A stretch of 64,000 nt of DNA, taken from contig CANKJK010000005.1 of NCBI GenBank assembly GCA_947482665.1, forward strand, positions 130,674 to 194,673, read 5' to 3'. Below the pieces are notes generated by a model. The model was not told the DNA's origin. It searched no databases and saw nothing but the letters and a program-made list of their open reading frames with translations. Positions 50,350-59,568 of the stretch are shown in pieces; the stretch's first letter is position 1, and each line of letters begins with the position of its first letter. Both the position numbers and the translations under genes were made by a program. The stretch comes from Acidobacteriota bacterium. Its GTDB lineage: Bacteria; Acidobacteriota; Vicinamibacteria; Vicinamibacterales; UBA2999.

Positions 50350-51277
50350 CCTCGCCGTCCTCTCGCGAGGGGCGCGCGTCCACCGGTGGCGTCCCGGCCG
50401 GCGCCGCGCCGCCCGCCCGCCACCGGCGATGCATCCACAGCCACAACTCGGGATACCGGCGGACGTACATCTCGATCACGTCGGTGCATCGCTGCGTGAA
50501 CTCACGCACGGCATGCGGCGCGTCACTCGCAGGGGGCGGCACGGGATGCTCGGCGATCAGCCGGTAGCGCCCGCCCGGCAGGGGTAGCACGAAGAAGGGA
50601 ATCACGACCGCGCCCGTGCGCAGCGCCATCGCGGCCAGAGCCGAGGTCGTGGCCGCCGGCCGGCCGAAGAACTGGACGCTGATGGCATCGGGGCCGTGGA
50701 GATGCTGGTCGATCAGCATCGCGACGCCGCGGTTCGCCGCCAGCTCGCGCAACATGCGGCGGACGCCGCCCTGCCGCGCAATCGGGCTGTTCCCCGTCTG
50801 GCCACGGACACGGCTCAGCACGGCGTCGAGCAGCGGATTGTCCAGCGGCCGCTCCACATAGGAGAAGGGCGCGACCCGCAGCGGGTGCCCCACGCCGAAC
50901 ATCTCCCAGTAGCCGAAGTGACCGCTGAAGAAGAGCACGCCGCGGCCCTGACGGTAGGCCTCACGCACCCGATCGTCCCCATCGCTCTCGATGAGGGTGA
51001 GGAGTGCCGAGGCGGGCATGCCGTCCAGCTTCAGCACTTCGAGCAGGAGCCGCCCCATATGACGGAAGACATGCCGCGCAATGCGCCGGCACTCCCGTGG
51101 CGAGCGACCCGGGAAGGCGGTGGTGAGGTTGTCGATGGCAATGCGACGATGCCGCCGGTCCACCGCATAGGCCACGAGCCCGAGCGGCCCGCCGATGGTG
51201 CGAAGGGCGCTGACCGGCAACGGGCGCAACACCATCTGCACGCCTCGGACGAGCAGATACTCGAGGCGGTGCCTCAT
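50342..51277 (-). CDS. Lipid A biosynthesis acyltransferase (LpxL/HtrB family)
   Basis: A 311-residue membrane-associated acyltransferase. The catalytic signature is HFGYWE, the HX4E variant of the HX4D/E motif, in GVLFFSGHFGYWEM; FSYVERPLDNPL and RDIDQH-like MLIDQHLHGPD follow. It adds secondary acyl chains to Kdo-lipid A precursor. The ATG at 51277 overlaps the lpxK stop (ATGA). The C-terminal 25 residues are Pro/Arg/Asp rich. Position between lpxK and waaF agrees with LPS core assembly; acyl position and chain length are not predictable. Confidence 0.87.
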   Translation of the reverse strand: MRHRLEYLLVRGVQMVLRPLPVSALRTIGGPLGLVAYAVDRRHRRIAIDNLTTAFPGRSPRECRRIARHVFRHMGRLLLEVLKLDGMPASALLTLIESDGDDRVREAYRQGRGVLFFSGHFGYWEMFGVGHPLRVAPFSYVERPLDNPLLDAVLSRVRGQTGNSPIARQGGVRRMLRELAANRGVAMLIDQHLHGPDAISVQFFGRPAATTSALAAMALRTGAVVIPFFVLPLPGGRYRLIAEHPVPPPASDAPHAVREFTQRCTDVIEMYVRRYPELWLWMHRRWRAGGAAPAGTPPVDARPSREDGEDG

Positions 51278-52329
51278 GCGCGGCACTCCGCCAGTCGTGC
51301 TGCCAGCCACGTCAGTAACTCGATCGGCACGTCCACATCGATCGGCAGGTAGAGCACCGGCACGCTGGCAGCCGCGCGTTGCTGCAGCGGCTCCAGGCGC
51401 ACGGCGTCCTTCTCTGTCGTCAGCACGACGGCGCCGGCCGCGCGGGCCGCCTCCGTTACATCACGCCAGTCGGCGTCGCTGAACCAATGGTGATCGCGGA
51501 AGCGCAGCTCGCGTTCGATACGCCATCCCGCGGCGCGCGCCGACGCGAGGAAACGCTCGGGCCGTGCAATGCCCGACACGGCGATGGCCGCGCCCGGTGT
51601 CACGTCAGCCGCGGTACCAAAGGGCGAGAGACGGCGTGTCTCGCGGACACGTGTCGTCAGCGCAAACGCCGGAGGGTCAACCTGGCCACCCGCCGCGCGG
51701 TGGGCGGAGGAAGCGAAGGCCGCACGCACGGCGTCCGGGGACTCCGCCGTGAGCCAGGCATCTGCCTGCCAGGCCGCGGCGATGGGTTCACGCAACCGCC
51801 CGGCGGGCAGCACGCGCCCCCCCGCGTCCGTCGCGCTCAGCACCAGCAGATCGATGTCACGGGCCAGCCGGAGATGCTGAAAGCCATCGTCGAGCAGATG
51901 GACCGTGCATCCGAAGTCACGCTCGGCGACCAGACCCGCTTCGTAGCGTTCACGGCCGACCAGCACGGGCACACCCGGAAGGCGCCGCGCCATCACCTGC
52001 GGCTCGTCGCCGCTCTCTTCCACCGGCACGCGCACCCGTTCGCCATCGCTGACGACCACCACGCCGGCGGCTGATCCGCGCCGGGCATAGCCGCGGCTCA
52101 GAATGGCGGGCCGCTCCCCCGCCTCGCGGAGTGCGGCGGCCAGGGCGATCACCAGCGGCGTCTTGCCGCTGCCACCGACCGTGAGATTGCCGACACTGAT
52201 GACCGGCTGCCCGAGACGCCGGGTCAGTCCAGGCTGACGGCGGTAGCGCGCACGTCTGCGGGCGCCCACCCAGCCATAGAGCGCCCCGAACACCCCGAGC
52301 CCGGCCGGCACAGACTCGCCCGCCGTCAA
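51274..52329 (-). CDS. lpxK: Tetraacyldisaccharide 4'-kinase
   Basis: A 351-residue lipid A kinase with VISVGNLTVGGSGKTPLV holding the Walker A loop, ILSRGYARRG, GDEPQVMARRLP and LLDDGFQHLRLARDIDLLV, all family signatures. It phosphorylates the 4' position of the tetraacyldisaccharide precursor at the inner membrane. The start is TTG at 52329-52327, overlapping the waaA TGA (TTGA); no ATG or GTG is near. The C-terminus overlaps the LpxL-family gene. The TTG start may keep LpxK low relative to WaaA. Confidence 0.92.
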   Translation of the reverse strand: MTAGESVPAGLGVFGALYGWVGARRRARYRRQPGLTRRLGQPVISVGNLTVGGSGKTPLVIALAAALREAGERPAILSRGYARRGSAAGVVVVSDGERVRVPVEESGDEPQVMARRLPGVPVLVGRERYEAGLVAERDFGCTVHLLDDGFQHLRLARDIDLLVLSATDAGGRVLPAGRLREPIAAAWQADAWLTAESPDAVRAAFASSAHRAAGGQVDPPAFALTTRVRETRRLSPFGTAADVTPGAAIAVSGIARPERFLASARAAGWRIERELRFRDHHWFSDADWRDVTEAARAAGAVVLTTEKDAVRLEPLQQRAAASVPVLYLPIDVDVPIELLTWLAARLAECRA

Positions 52330-53654
52330 TGCACCACGCGGAAGGGGATCACCGCGCCCCGGGTGCCGTCATCGGGACGCAGCACCTCGGTGACGGCGGC
52401 GATGGTCCGCTGGCGCGCGCCGCGGTTGGCTTCCATCAGCGCCTTGGCCGCCGCACCCAGGCGGGCGCGCGTGACCGGGTCGCCCATCAGTTCCACCAGC
52501 ACGCGGTCCAGGCCCGCGTCATTCGGGACCTGCACGGCCGCACCGTTCTGCAGGAAGGTCTGCGCGATCTCGGCGAAGTTCTGCATGAACGGTCCGAAAA
52601 TGATTGGCCGGCCGAAGAGGGCGGGTTCGAGAATGTTGTGGCCGCCCGCATTCACAAGGCTGCCGCCGACGAAGGTTACCGTGGCGATCTGGTAGAGCTG
52701 CGCCAGCTCCCCGATCGTATCGAGCACCACGCAGTCGGCGCGCGGCTCGCTGTCGATGGCCAATTCCGATCGCAGCACCGTGCTCAGGCCTTCCTGCTGG
52801 CACACGCGGACCACTTCCGCGGCGCGCTCAGGATGCCGCGGCGCCACCACCAGCAGCGCACGGTTGCCCGAGGTGCGCAGCCGATTGAACGCCCGCGCGA
52901 CCGCAGTTTCCTCGCCGCGCAGCGTGCTCCCGGCCACCACGATGGGCCGGTTCGCGCTCACGCGGAAGAAGCGCAGCACCCGATCGCGGCCCCGGGCGAT
53001 TGACGCCGCATCTAGCGCGTCGAACTTCAGGCTGCCGGTGACGGTGATGCGATCAGGCGGGGCCCCAAGCTCAGCGAGCCGCCGGGCCGTCTCCTCACCC
53101 TGCGCGCAGAAGCGGGTGACATCGGCCAGGACCTTCGCGAACAGCGGCCGCACGAGGCGATAGCGCGGATACGACCGGTAGGAGATGCGGCCGTTGATGA
53201 GCATCGCCGGGATCCCCCGCCGGCGACACTCGCGCAGCAGGTTCGGCCAGATTTCCGTCTCGACCATGATGAACAGGCGCGGTCTCACGCGGTCCAGGGT
53301 CCGGCGGACCGTGGTGGTCCAGTCAAACGGGAAGTAGAACACCCCGTCTGCCTCCCCGGCCAGGCGTGCGGCCAGTTCCTGGCCCGTCCGCGTGGTGGTC
53401 GAGAGGTAGATCTTGAGCCGGGGGTATCTCTGCCGGAGGTCGGCCAGCAGCGGGCGCACCGCCAGGACCTCCCCGACGCTGACCGCCTGGACCCAGATGG
53501 ACTCATCCCCGTCCAGATTGAACGACACGGGCAGATACCCGAGCCGTTGGCCAAGGCTTCCGACATACTTGCGGTAACGGATCGCCTGGTAGAGAAAATA
53601 GGGCGAAGTCACCAGCAGCACGACCAGTGTCGTCAGGCTGTAGAGCAAATACAC
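52326..53654 (-). CDS. waaA: 3-deoxy-D-manno-octulosonic acid (Kdo) transferase
   Basis: A 442-residue GT30 enzyme with an N-terminal membrane anchor (residues 1-25). IWVQAVSVGEVLAVRPLL is the conserved acceptor-side motif with the base glutamate, TTTRTGQELA, FIMVETEIWPNLL, GSLKFDAL, VVAPRHPER and GHNILEPALFGRP follow in family order. It attaches Kdo to lipid A. GTG start at 53654. It heads the LPS operon (waaA-lpxK-lpxL-type-waaF-rfaE1-rfaE2-waaC-type-ICMT-like), divergent from gap. Confidence 0.93.
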   Translation of the reverse strand: MYLLYSLTTLVVLLVTSPYFLYQAIRYRKYVGSLGQRLGYLPVSFNLDGDESIWVQAVSVGEVLAVRPLLADLRQRYPRLKIYLSTTTRTGQELAARLAGEADGVFYFPFDWTTTVRRTLDRVRPRLFIMVETEIWPNLLRECRRRGIPAMLINGRISYRSYPRYRLVRPLFAKVLADVTRFCAQGEETARRLAELGAPPDRITVTGSLKFDALDAASIARGRDRVLRFFRVSANRPIVVAGSTLRGEETAVARAFNRLRTSGNRALLVVAPRHPERAAEVVRVCQQEGLSTVLRSELAIDSEPRADCVVLDTIGELAQLYQIATVTFVGGSLVNAGGHNILEPALFGRPIIFGPFMQNFAEIAQTFLQNGAAVQVPNDAGLDRVLVELMGDPVTRARLGAAAKALMEANRGARQRTIAAVTEVLRPDDGTRGAVIPFRVVH

Positions 53655-53675
53655 GCGGTGTGAAGTGTACGTCCG

Positions 53676-53705
53676 TTGACCCGGTCCGCGCGATCAGGGA
53701 ACAAT
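53676..53705 (+). promoter_or_regulatory. Putative sigma-70 promoter for gap
   Basis: TTGACC (53676-53681), 18 bases, AACAAT (53700-53705). About 65 bases remain before the gap ATG. The -10 box is only a moderate match, but it is the best in the waaA-gap divergent region. Confidence 0.4.
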
Positions 53706-53724
53706 CGGCAATTGCGCCCTGTGA

Positions 53725-54780
<1,056 letters not shown>

Positions 54781-54804
54781 GACCAGTCGCGGACGGGACC
54801 CCAC

Positions 54805-56040
54805 GTGGCCAAGCGGTCCATTGAACAGGTTGCGCTCACGGGTCGGCGCGTCTTCATGCGCGTCGACTTCAACGTCCCGCTCAAGAACGGCGTGATCGAG
54901 GATGACACGCGCATCCGTAGCTCCATCCCGACCATTCAGTACGCGCTCGACCAGGGCGCGCGCTCCGTGGTGCTGGCGTCGCACCTCGGGCGGCCCAAGG
55001 GCACACCCAACTCAGCCATGAGTCTGCGTCCCGTGGCGGAGCGGCTCGCGGCATTGCTCGGACGGCCCGTGACCTTCGCCACCGATTGCGTGGGCGCGCC
55101 CGCGCGGGCAGCGATCGACGAGGCCGGCGAGGGCGGCGTCGTGCTGCTCGAGAATCTCCGCTTTCACGCGGCGGAAGAGAAGGACGACCCGGCCTTCGCC
55201 GCCGAGCTCGCCGAGCTCGGTGACATCTACGTGAACGATGCCTTCGGCGCGGCACACCGAGCGCATGCGTCGGTGCACGCGATCGTCCCCCTGATGAAGG
55301 AGGCGGCAGCCGGCCTGCTGATGGCGCGCGAGGTGCTCTACCTCGGCGATACGCTCAGCCATCCCGCCCGCCCGTTCGTCGCCATCCTGGGCGGCGCGAA
55401 GGTCTCCGACAAGATCGAGGTCATCGAGAACCTGATGCCGCGGGTGGACCGCCTCATCATCGGCGGCGCCATGGCCTACACGTTCTTCAAGGCCCAGGGC
55501 CTTCCCACCGGGACTTCGCTCGTCGAGGACGACAAGCTCGACCTCGCACGCGAAATCCTCGCCCGCGCCTCCGCTCAGGGCCTCACGCTCCTCCTCCCGA
55601 CAGACCACGTCGTGGCCGACCACTTTCCTGTCCCGAGCGGAGTCGAGGGGCCTGTCCCGAGCGGAGTCGAGGGGCCTGGCATGCCGACCGCCACGCTGGC
55701 CGTCACGGACCCGGCCATCGGTCAGCGCATGGGCCTCGACATCGGCCCGGCGACCGCGGCGCGCTATGCCGCCGCACTCGCTGATGCGAAGACCGTGATC
55801 TGGAACGGCCCGATGGGCGTCTTCGAAGTGGACGCCTTCGCGAAGGGCACGCTCGCCGTGGCCAACGCCGTGGCCGCCGTCCAGGGGACGACCATCATCG
55901 GCGGCGGTGATTCCATCGCCGCGGCTGCGAAGGCCGGCGTGTCTGACCGGCTCACGCATATCTCCACGGGCGGCGGCGCCTCACTCGAATTCCTCGGCGG
56001 CCGAACGCTCCCTGGCGTGGCCGCCCTGCCCGACGCCTAG
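54805..56040 (+). CDS. pgk: Phosphoglycerate kinase with an in-frame repeat insertion
   Basis: A 411-residue PGK with [51 protein letters not shown] and GGGDSIAAA motifs in order, so the catalytic core is intact. It starts with GTG at 54805, 24 bases after gap. Residues 275-290 are two copies of PVPSGVEG encoded by a perfect 24-base tandem repeat, inserted where other PGKs have a short loop before MGLDIGP. The insertion keeps the frame and lies in a surface loop between conserved blocks, so the enzyme is probably active. Confidence 0.96.
   Translation: MAKRSIEQVALTGRRVFMRVDFNVPLKNGVIEDDTRIRSSIPTIQYALDQGARSVVLASHLGRPKGTPNSAMSLRPVAERLAALLGRPVTFATDCVGAPARAAIDEAGEGGVVLLENLRFHAAEEKDDPAFAAELAELGDIYVNDAFGAAHRAHASVHAIVPLMKEAAAGLLMAREVLYLGDTLSHPARPFVAILGGAKVSDKIEVIENLMPRVDRLIIGGAMAYTFFKAQGLPTGTSLVEDDKLDLAREILARASAQGLTLLLPTDHVVADHFPVPSGVEGPVPSGVEGPGMPTATLAVTDPAIGQRMGLDIGPATAARYAAALADAKTVIWNGPMGVFEVDAFAKGTLAVANAVAAVQGTTIIGGGDSIAAAAKAGVSDRLTHISTGGGASLEFLGGRTLPGVAALPDA
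55627..55680 (+). repeat. Tandem 24-base dispersed-type repeat inside pgk
   Basis: CCTGTCCCGAGCGGAGTCGA plus GGGG occurs twice without change (55627-55650, 55651-55674), then the first bases of a third copy. The unit resembles a family of short interspersed repeats (PVLSGVEG-type when translated) seen in many genomes; that recognition is from memory and not checked here. Confidence 0.75.
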
Positions 56041-56044
56041 AACC

Positions 56045-56806
56045 ATGCGCACACCGCTCATCGCGGGCAATTGGAAGATGTTCAAGACCGTGGCGGAAGC
56101 CGCGGCCGCCGTGCGTCAGCTCGGCGAGCTCGTCTCCGGTGTGACCGGCGTGGACGTGGTGGTGGCACCCACCTTCACCGCCATACACGCCGCGGCACAG
56201 GCCGCGAGCGGCACCCGCATCGGCATCGCCGGGCAGAACCTCTACTGGGAGAAGGAAGGCGCCTTCACCGGCGAGATCAGCGGCGGCATGCTGAAGGAGG
56301 CGGGCGCGGCGTGGGTCATCATCGGCCACTCCGAACGGCGCGCGCTCTTCGGCGAAACCGACCTGACCGTGAACCGGAAGATCGGCGCCGCGTTCGCGAG
56401 TGCGCTCACGCCGATCGTCTGCATCGGCGAAACCCTCGACCAGCGCGAACGGCACGAGACCTTCGACGTGCTCGATACCCAGATCCGGCAGGGCCTTGAA
56501 GGCCTGACCGGGAACGACCTCGTGCGCCTCGTGATTGCCTACGAGCCCGTGTGGGCCATCGGCACCGGACGCACCGCCTCTCCTGCCCAGGCCGGCGAAG
56601 CCCACGCCCACATCCGAACGCGCCTGCGGCAGTGGTTTGGCGCCGACGCCGGGGACCAGTGCCGGATCCTCTACGGCGGGAGCGTCAAGCCCGAGAACAT
56701 CGCCGAGCTGATTGCCCAGCCTGATGTGGACGGTGGATTGGTCGGCGGGGCCAGTCTGGATCCCAAGGGATTCGCGGAAATTGTGAGAAAAGCCCGTCCG
56801 GCGTGA
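56045..56806 (+). CDS. tpiA: Triosephosphate isomerase
   Basis: A 253-residue (beta/alpha)8 enzyme: PLIAGNWKMFK with the active-site Asn/Lys, WVIIGHSERRALF with the catalytic histidine, IAYEPVWAIGTG with the catalytic glutamate, and ILYGGSVKPENI plus GGLVGGASLD for phosphate binding. The ATG at 56045 lies 4 bases after the pgk stop. It interconverts dihydroxyacetone phosphate and glyceraldehyde 3-phosphate. Third gene of the glycolytic set. Confidence 0.97.
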   Translation: MRTPLIAGNWKMFKTVAEAAAAVRQLGELVSGVTGVDVVVAPTFTAIHAAAQAASGTRIGIAGQNLYWEKEGAFTGEISGGMLKEAGAAWVIIGHSERRALFGETDLTVNRKIGAAFASALTPIVCIGETLDQRERHETFDVLDTQIRQGLEGLTGNDLVRLVIAYEPVWAIGTGRTASPAQAGEAHAHIRTRLRQWFGADAGDQCRILYGGSVKPENIAELIAQPDVDGGLVGGASLDPKGFAEIVRKARPA

Positions 56807-56832
56807 CGACAGGGCGCCCCGGCCTGTATACT
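56804..56832 (+). promoter_or_regulatory. Putative promoter for secG
   Basis: TGACGA (56804-56809), 17 bases, TATACT (56827-56832), overlapping the end of tpiA and 28 bases before the secG ATG. A good -10 and a partial -35; it would let secG be expressed apart from the glycolytic genes. Confidence 0.4.
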
Positions 56833-56859
56833 TAACGCTTTGGTTAGGGCATAACGACG

Positions 56860-57267
56860 ATGCTGTATTACCTCGTGGCCGGAATTTACGTGATCGTCTG
56901 TCTGACGCTCATGCTGGTGGTTCTCCTCCAGCAGGGCAAGGGCGGCGACATTGCCAACGCCTTCGGCGGCGGCAGCAGCCAGGCAGCCTTCGGCGCCCGG
57001 AGCGGCGCCACTGTGCTTTCGCGCACGACGGCGATTGCCGCGGGCGTCTTCATGGTGGGTGCCGTGCTTCTGGGCGTCCTCGGTCAGAAGGGCCCGGGTT
57101 CAGTGCTCGGCACCATCAAGGTTCCGACGCCTGTCCCGACGCAGCAGGCCGCGCCGGCCGTGTTGCCCAAGCCGGTGACCGCCCCCGCGGCGACCCCAGC
57201 GGATTCCTCGGCAGCTCCGGCTGCCGCCCCTGCCCCGGCCGCTCCGGCAGCCGAGCAGAAGAAGTAG
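56860..57267 (+). CDS. secG: Preprotein translocase subunit SecG
   Basis: A 135-residue membrane protein with two helices: LMLVVLLQQGKGGDIANAFG, the SecG signature, ends the first; the second (about residues 52-75) precedes an Ala/Pro/Val-rich tail of 50 residues (APAAAPAPAAPAAEQKK at the end). SecG assists SecYE in protein export. The tail is longer than in E. coli and low in complexity. Gene order tpiA-secG is common. Followed by a GNRA hairpin and tRNA-Leu. Confidence 0.93.
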   Translation: MLYYLVAGIYVIVCLTLMLVVLLQQGKGGDIANAFGGGSSQAAFGARSGATVLSRTTAIAAGVFMVGAVLLGVLGQKGPGSVLGTIKVPTPVPTQQAAPAVLPKPVTAPAATPADSSAAPAAAPAPAAPAAEQKK

Positions 57268-57273
57268 CACGAC

Positions 57274-57291
57274 CGCGGTCGCGAGACCGCG
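57274..57291 (+). other. GNRA-tetraloop hairpin between secG and tRNA-Leu
   Basis: CGCGGTC-GCGA-GACCGCG, a 7-base stem with a GCGA tetraloop, starts 6 bases after the secG stop. No U tract. It may protect the 3' end of the secG message or mark a cleavage site that releases the tRNA. Confidence 0.4.
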
Positions 57292-57302
57292 CCCTCCAGT
57301 TT

Positions 57303-57389
57303 GCGGAAGTGGCGGAATTGGCAGACGCACCAGCTTGAGGGGCTGGCGCCCGCAAGGGCGTGAAGGTTCGAGTCCTTTCTTCCGCACCA
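57303..57389 (+). tRNA. tRNA-Leu (GAG)
   Basis: Class II tRNA of 87 bases: acceptor GCGGAAG/CTTCCGC, anticodon loop TTGAGGG (GAG) in CCAGC/GCTGG arms, a long variable arm (GCGCCCGCAAGGGCGT), GTTCGAGTC T-loop, A discriminator and encoded CCA (57387-57389). Confidence 0.97.
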
Positions 57390-57397
57390 GTAAGACC

Positions 57398-57441
57398 AGG
57401 CACCTGCACTCACCCGAAAGGGTGGCGGCAGGTGCCTTTTT
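57398..57441 (+). terminator. Intrinsic terminator after tRNA-Leu
   Basis: AGGCACCTGC (57398-57407) pairs with GCAGGTGCCT (57428-57437); an inner CACCC-GAAA-GGGTG hairpin fills the loop; TTTTT (57437-57441) follows. This is a clear Rho-independent terminator ending the gap-to-tRNA unit. Confidence 0.88.
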
Positions 57442-57469
57442 CGTTTGTCGGGCGCCCCGACGCCTGGTG

Positions 57470-59428
57470 CTAGGGCATGAGAGCAGCCAACGCCTCCGAT
57501 AGCAGCGGGTATACCTGCGCCTCGGACACACAACTCGTCAACCAGTCTCGGCCGGGGCCATTACCGTCAGGCGTGCCACGCAGCGCGCAACCATCCACAC
57601 GGGATAGCGCTAACTGAATCTGCTGACGAGCATCCGCCGTGCGCCCAGATCCCAATGCGGTTACCGCATTGCTCAAGTGCTGCAACAAGGCGTTCTGATT
57701 ACCAGACGACGTCACAGCCCCTCGCGAAAGAACCCCGACGATGGAGGCCGCAGCCTGCATCTGTGCCTCCGCGTAGCCTGTGGCGGTCGCAGCAGTTACC
57801 TGCACCTGGTCCCATGCACTGGCGCCCAAGTAGTCCGTAACACGAAACTGCGCAACATATGTGCCGGGACGGTCAGCAACAAACGTTGTGCTCGCCAAGC
57901 CTGGGTTTGAGAGCCCTGCAGTGCTACCGCTGGGTCGCACTAACAGGAGCCAGTCGTAAGTTAGCGCATCGCCGTTGGGGTCAGTGCCCGTCCCAGTCAA
58001 TGTCACGACGCTGGACACCAGCACCAGCTGATCCAGGCCAGCGTTGGCGGCGGGCGGAGGATTCTCCACAATTACGATGAGCGAGGGCGCACTTTCCAGC
58101 CCGTCTTGATCGACGACCGTTAGTTGGATCACGTAGCGCCCTGCGAGGTCAGGCGTGAATGTTGGAGAGATCGTGTGTGCCCCGATCAGGGCGGCCGCGC
58201 TCCCTGATGGAGTCGATAGCAGTCGCCAAGAGTAGCCGAGCAAGCTCGTAACGGTGTCATCGTCGAATGACCCGCTGCCATTGAGCGCGACGGCGACGCC
58301 GGGTGTCACAACCTGATTCGGGCCAGCCACAGCCACCGGCGCCGCGGTAAAGCGCTCGACGCTGGCCAGTGCGTCTGGGCCGGTGCCAAAGCAGCCACCG
58401 AACAGCATCACGTCTCCGGAGCTCAAAACGAGAAGTACCCCGTTGTAGCGCCCCATTTGCAGATCCCAGACCCTGGTAAATTGCTGCGAGACCGGATCGT
58501 ACAGTTCTGCCGTCGTGACCGTATCCGGCCCGCTGAGCGTGCCACCAGCAAGCAGAACCTTCCCGCCGCCTACCAGCGCAGCACTTTGCCACGCACGCTC
58601 GAAGGTGAGGTCACCCGCAGTGCGCGAGAAAGTCCCGGCGGAAACGGAATAGATCTCCGCCGTCGTCCGCGCCAAACCGAACTCGCCTCCCGCAACCAGC
58701 ACGTCGCCGCTCGCCAGCAAGGTCGCACTATGAAAGTACCGGGTCATAGACATGCTGCCGGTCTGATTGAAGAGGTTTGTTGTCGGGTCGTACAACAGGG
58801 CCTCCGCCGTGGGGCCTGCGGGGTTGGAACCGCCCACAATGAGAACCCGCCCGTCATTCAGTAGCGTCGCGGTGTGCTTGTAGAGATTGGGGACCGCGCC
58901 ACCAGTCAGAGAAAAGGTCTGAGAGACTGGATCAAACAGCTCGCCGCCGACATCGGATGAGCCACGCCCCCCCGCAATCAGTACCTTCCCGTTCGAAAGC
59001 AGAGTGGCCGTGTGGTAGAACCGCTCCGCTTGCAGCGAGGCTGGAATAGGTGTGAACGTGCCCGTCCCTGGATCGTAGAGCTCCGCGGAGCGCTGAAGCC
59101 CCGACTCGAACGCGCTGCCACCGGTGATGAGCACCGCCCCACTTTGCAGCCGGGTAGCAGTGTGTCCGTATCGGCGGGAGTTCATGCTTCCAACCTGATG
59201 CGACACCCCCGCGACTGGGTCGTATACCTCGGCACTGGAAAGAGTCGCCGGATAGGAGTTGTAACCTCCCGCAATAAGGATGGTGCCATCTGCCAGCTGA
59301 GTTGCGGTGTGCGCCTGCCGCTCGACCGTCATCGGCGTGACAAAGGCAAACCCGCTGCTAGCAGCCGCGACTCGGCTGGTCGCCATGATCCCGAGAAGCA
59401 AGAACCACGCAAGACGAGGGGAGCGCAT
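57470..59428 (-). CDS. Secreted Kelch-repeat protein with PKD-like domains
   Basis: A 652-residue exported protein. Residues 1-22 are a signal peptide (basic start, hydrophobic core, ending near VAAAS). Residues about 25-385 hold six or more Kelch-type blades with the repeating HTATLLxxGxVLIAGG and AELYDP patterns, forming a beta propeller. Two PKD/Ig-like domains follow (starting AGPNQVVTPGVAVALNGSGS and AGLDQLVLVSSVVTLTGTGT), and a helical C-terminal region with two cysteines. A perfect AAGGAGGT precedes the ATG at 59428. A weak TTGACT/CACCAT promoter (59498-59526) is upstream. Base composition looks lower in GC than neighbours. Likely surface binding or adhesion; ligand unknown. Confidence 0.85.
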   Translation of the reverse strand: MRSPRLAWFLLLGIMATSRVAAASSGFAFVTPMTVERQAHTATQLADGTILIAGGYNSYPATLSSAEVYDPVAGVSHQVGSMNSRRYGHTATRLQSGAVLITGGSAFESGLQRSAELYDPGTGTFTPIPASLQAERFYHTATLLSNGKVLIAGGRGSSDVGGELFDPVSQTFSLTGGAVPNLYKHTATLLNDGRVLIVGGSNPAGPTAEALLYDPTTNLFNQTGSMSMTRYFHSATLLASGDVLVAGGEFGLARTTAEIYSVSAGTFSRTAGDLTFERAWQSAALVGGGKVLLAGGTLSGPDTVTTAELYDPVSQQFTRVWDLQMGRYNGVLLVLSSGDVMLFGGCFGTGPDALASVERFTAAPVAVAGPNQVVTPGVAVALNGSGSFDDDTVTSLLGYSWRLLSTPSGSAAALIGAHTISPTFTPDLAGRYVIQLTVVDQDGLESAPSLIVIVENPPPAANAGLDQLVLVSSVVTLTGTGTDPNGDALTYDWLLLVRPSGSTAGLSNPGLASTTFVADRPGTYVAQFRVTDYLGASAWDQVQVTAATATGYAEAQMQAAASIVGVLSRGAVTSSGNQNALLQHLSNAVTALGSGRTADARQQIQLALSRVDGCALRGTPDGNGPGRDWLTSCVSEAQVYPLLSEALAALMP

Positions 59429-59568
59429 CACGACCTCCTTCGAGGTGTACGCAGGGTCGGCCACGGCGCCAGCGCAGGTGTGCGTTAGCGGCGCCTGATG
59501 GTGGGCGGCGCTATCCGCGAAGTCAAGAGATATCCTCGCCGCGGGCTCTCGATCTCGCCCAGCCAAGC

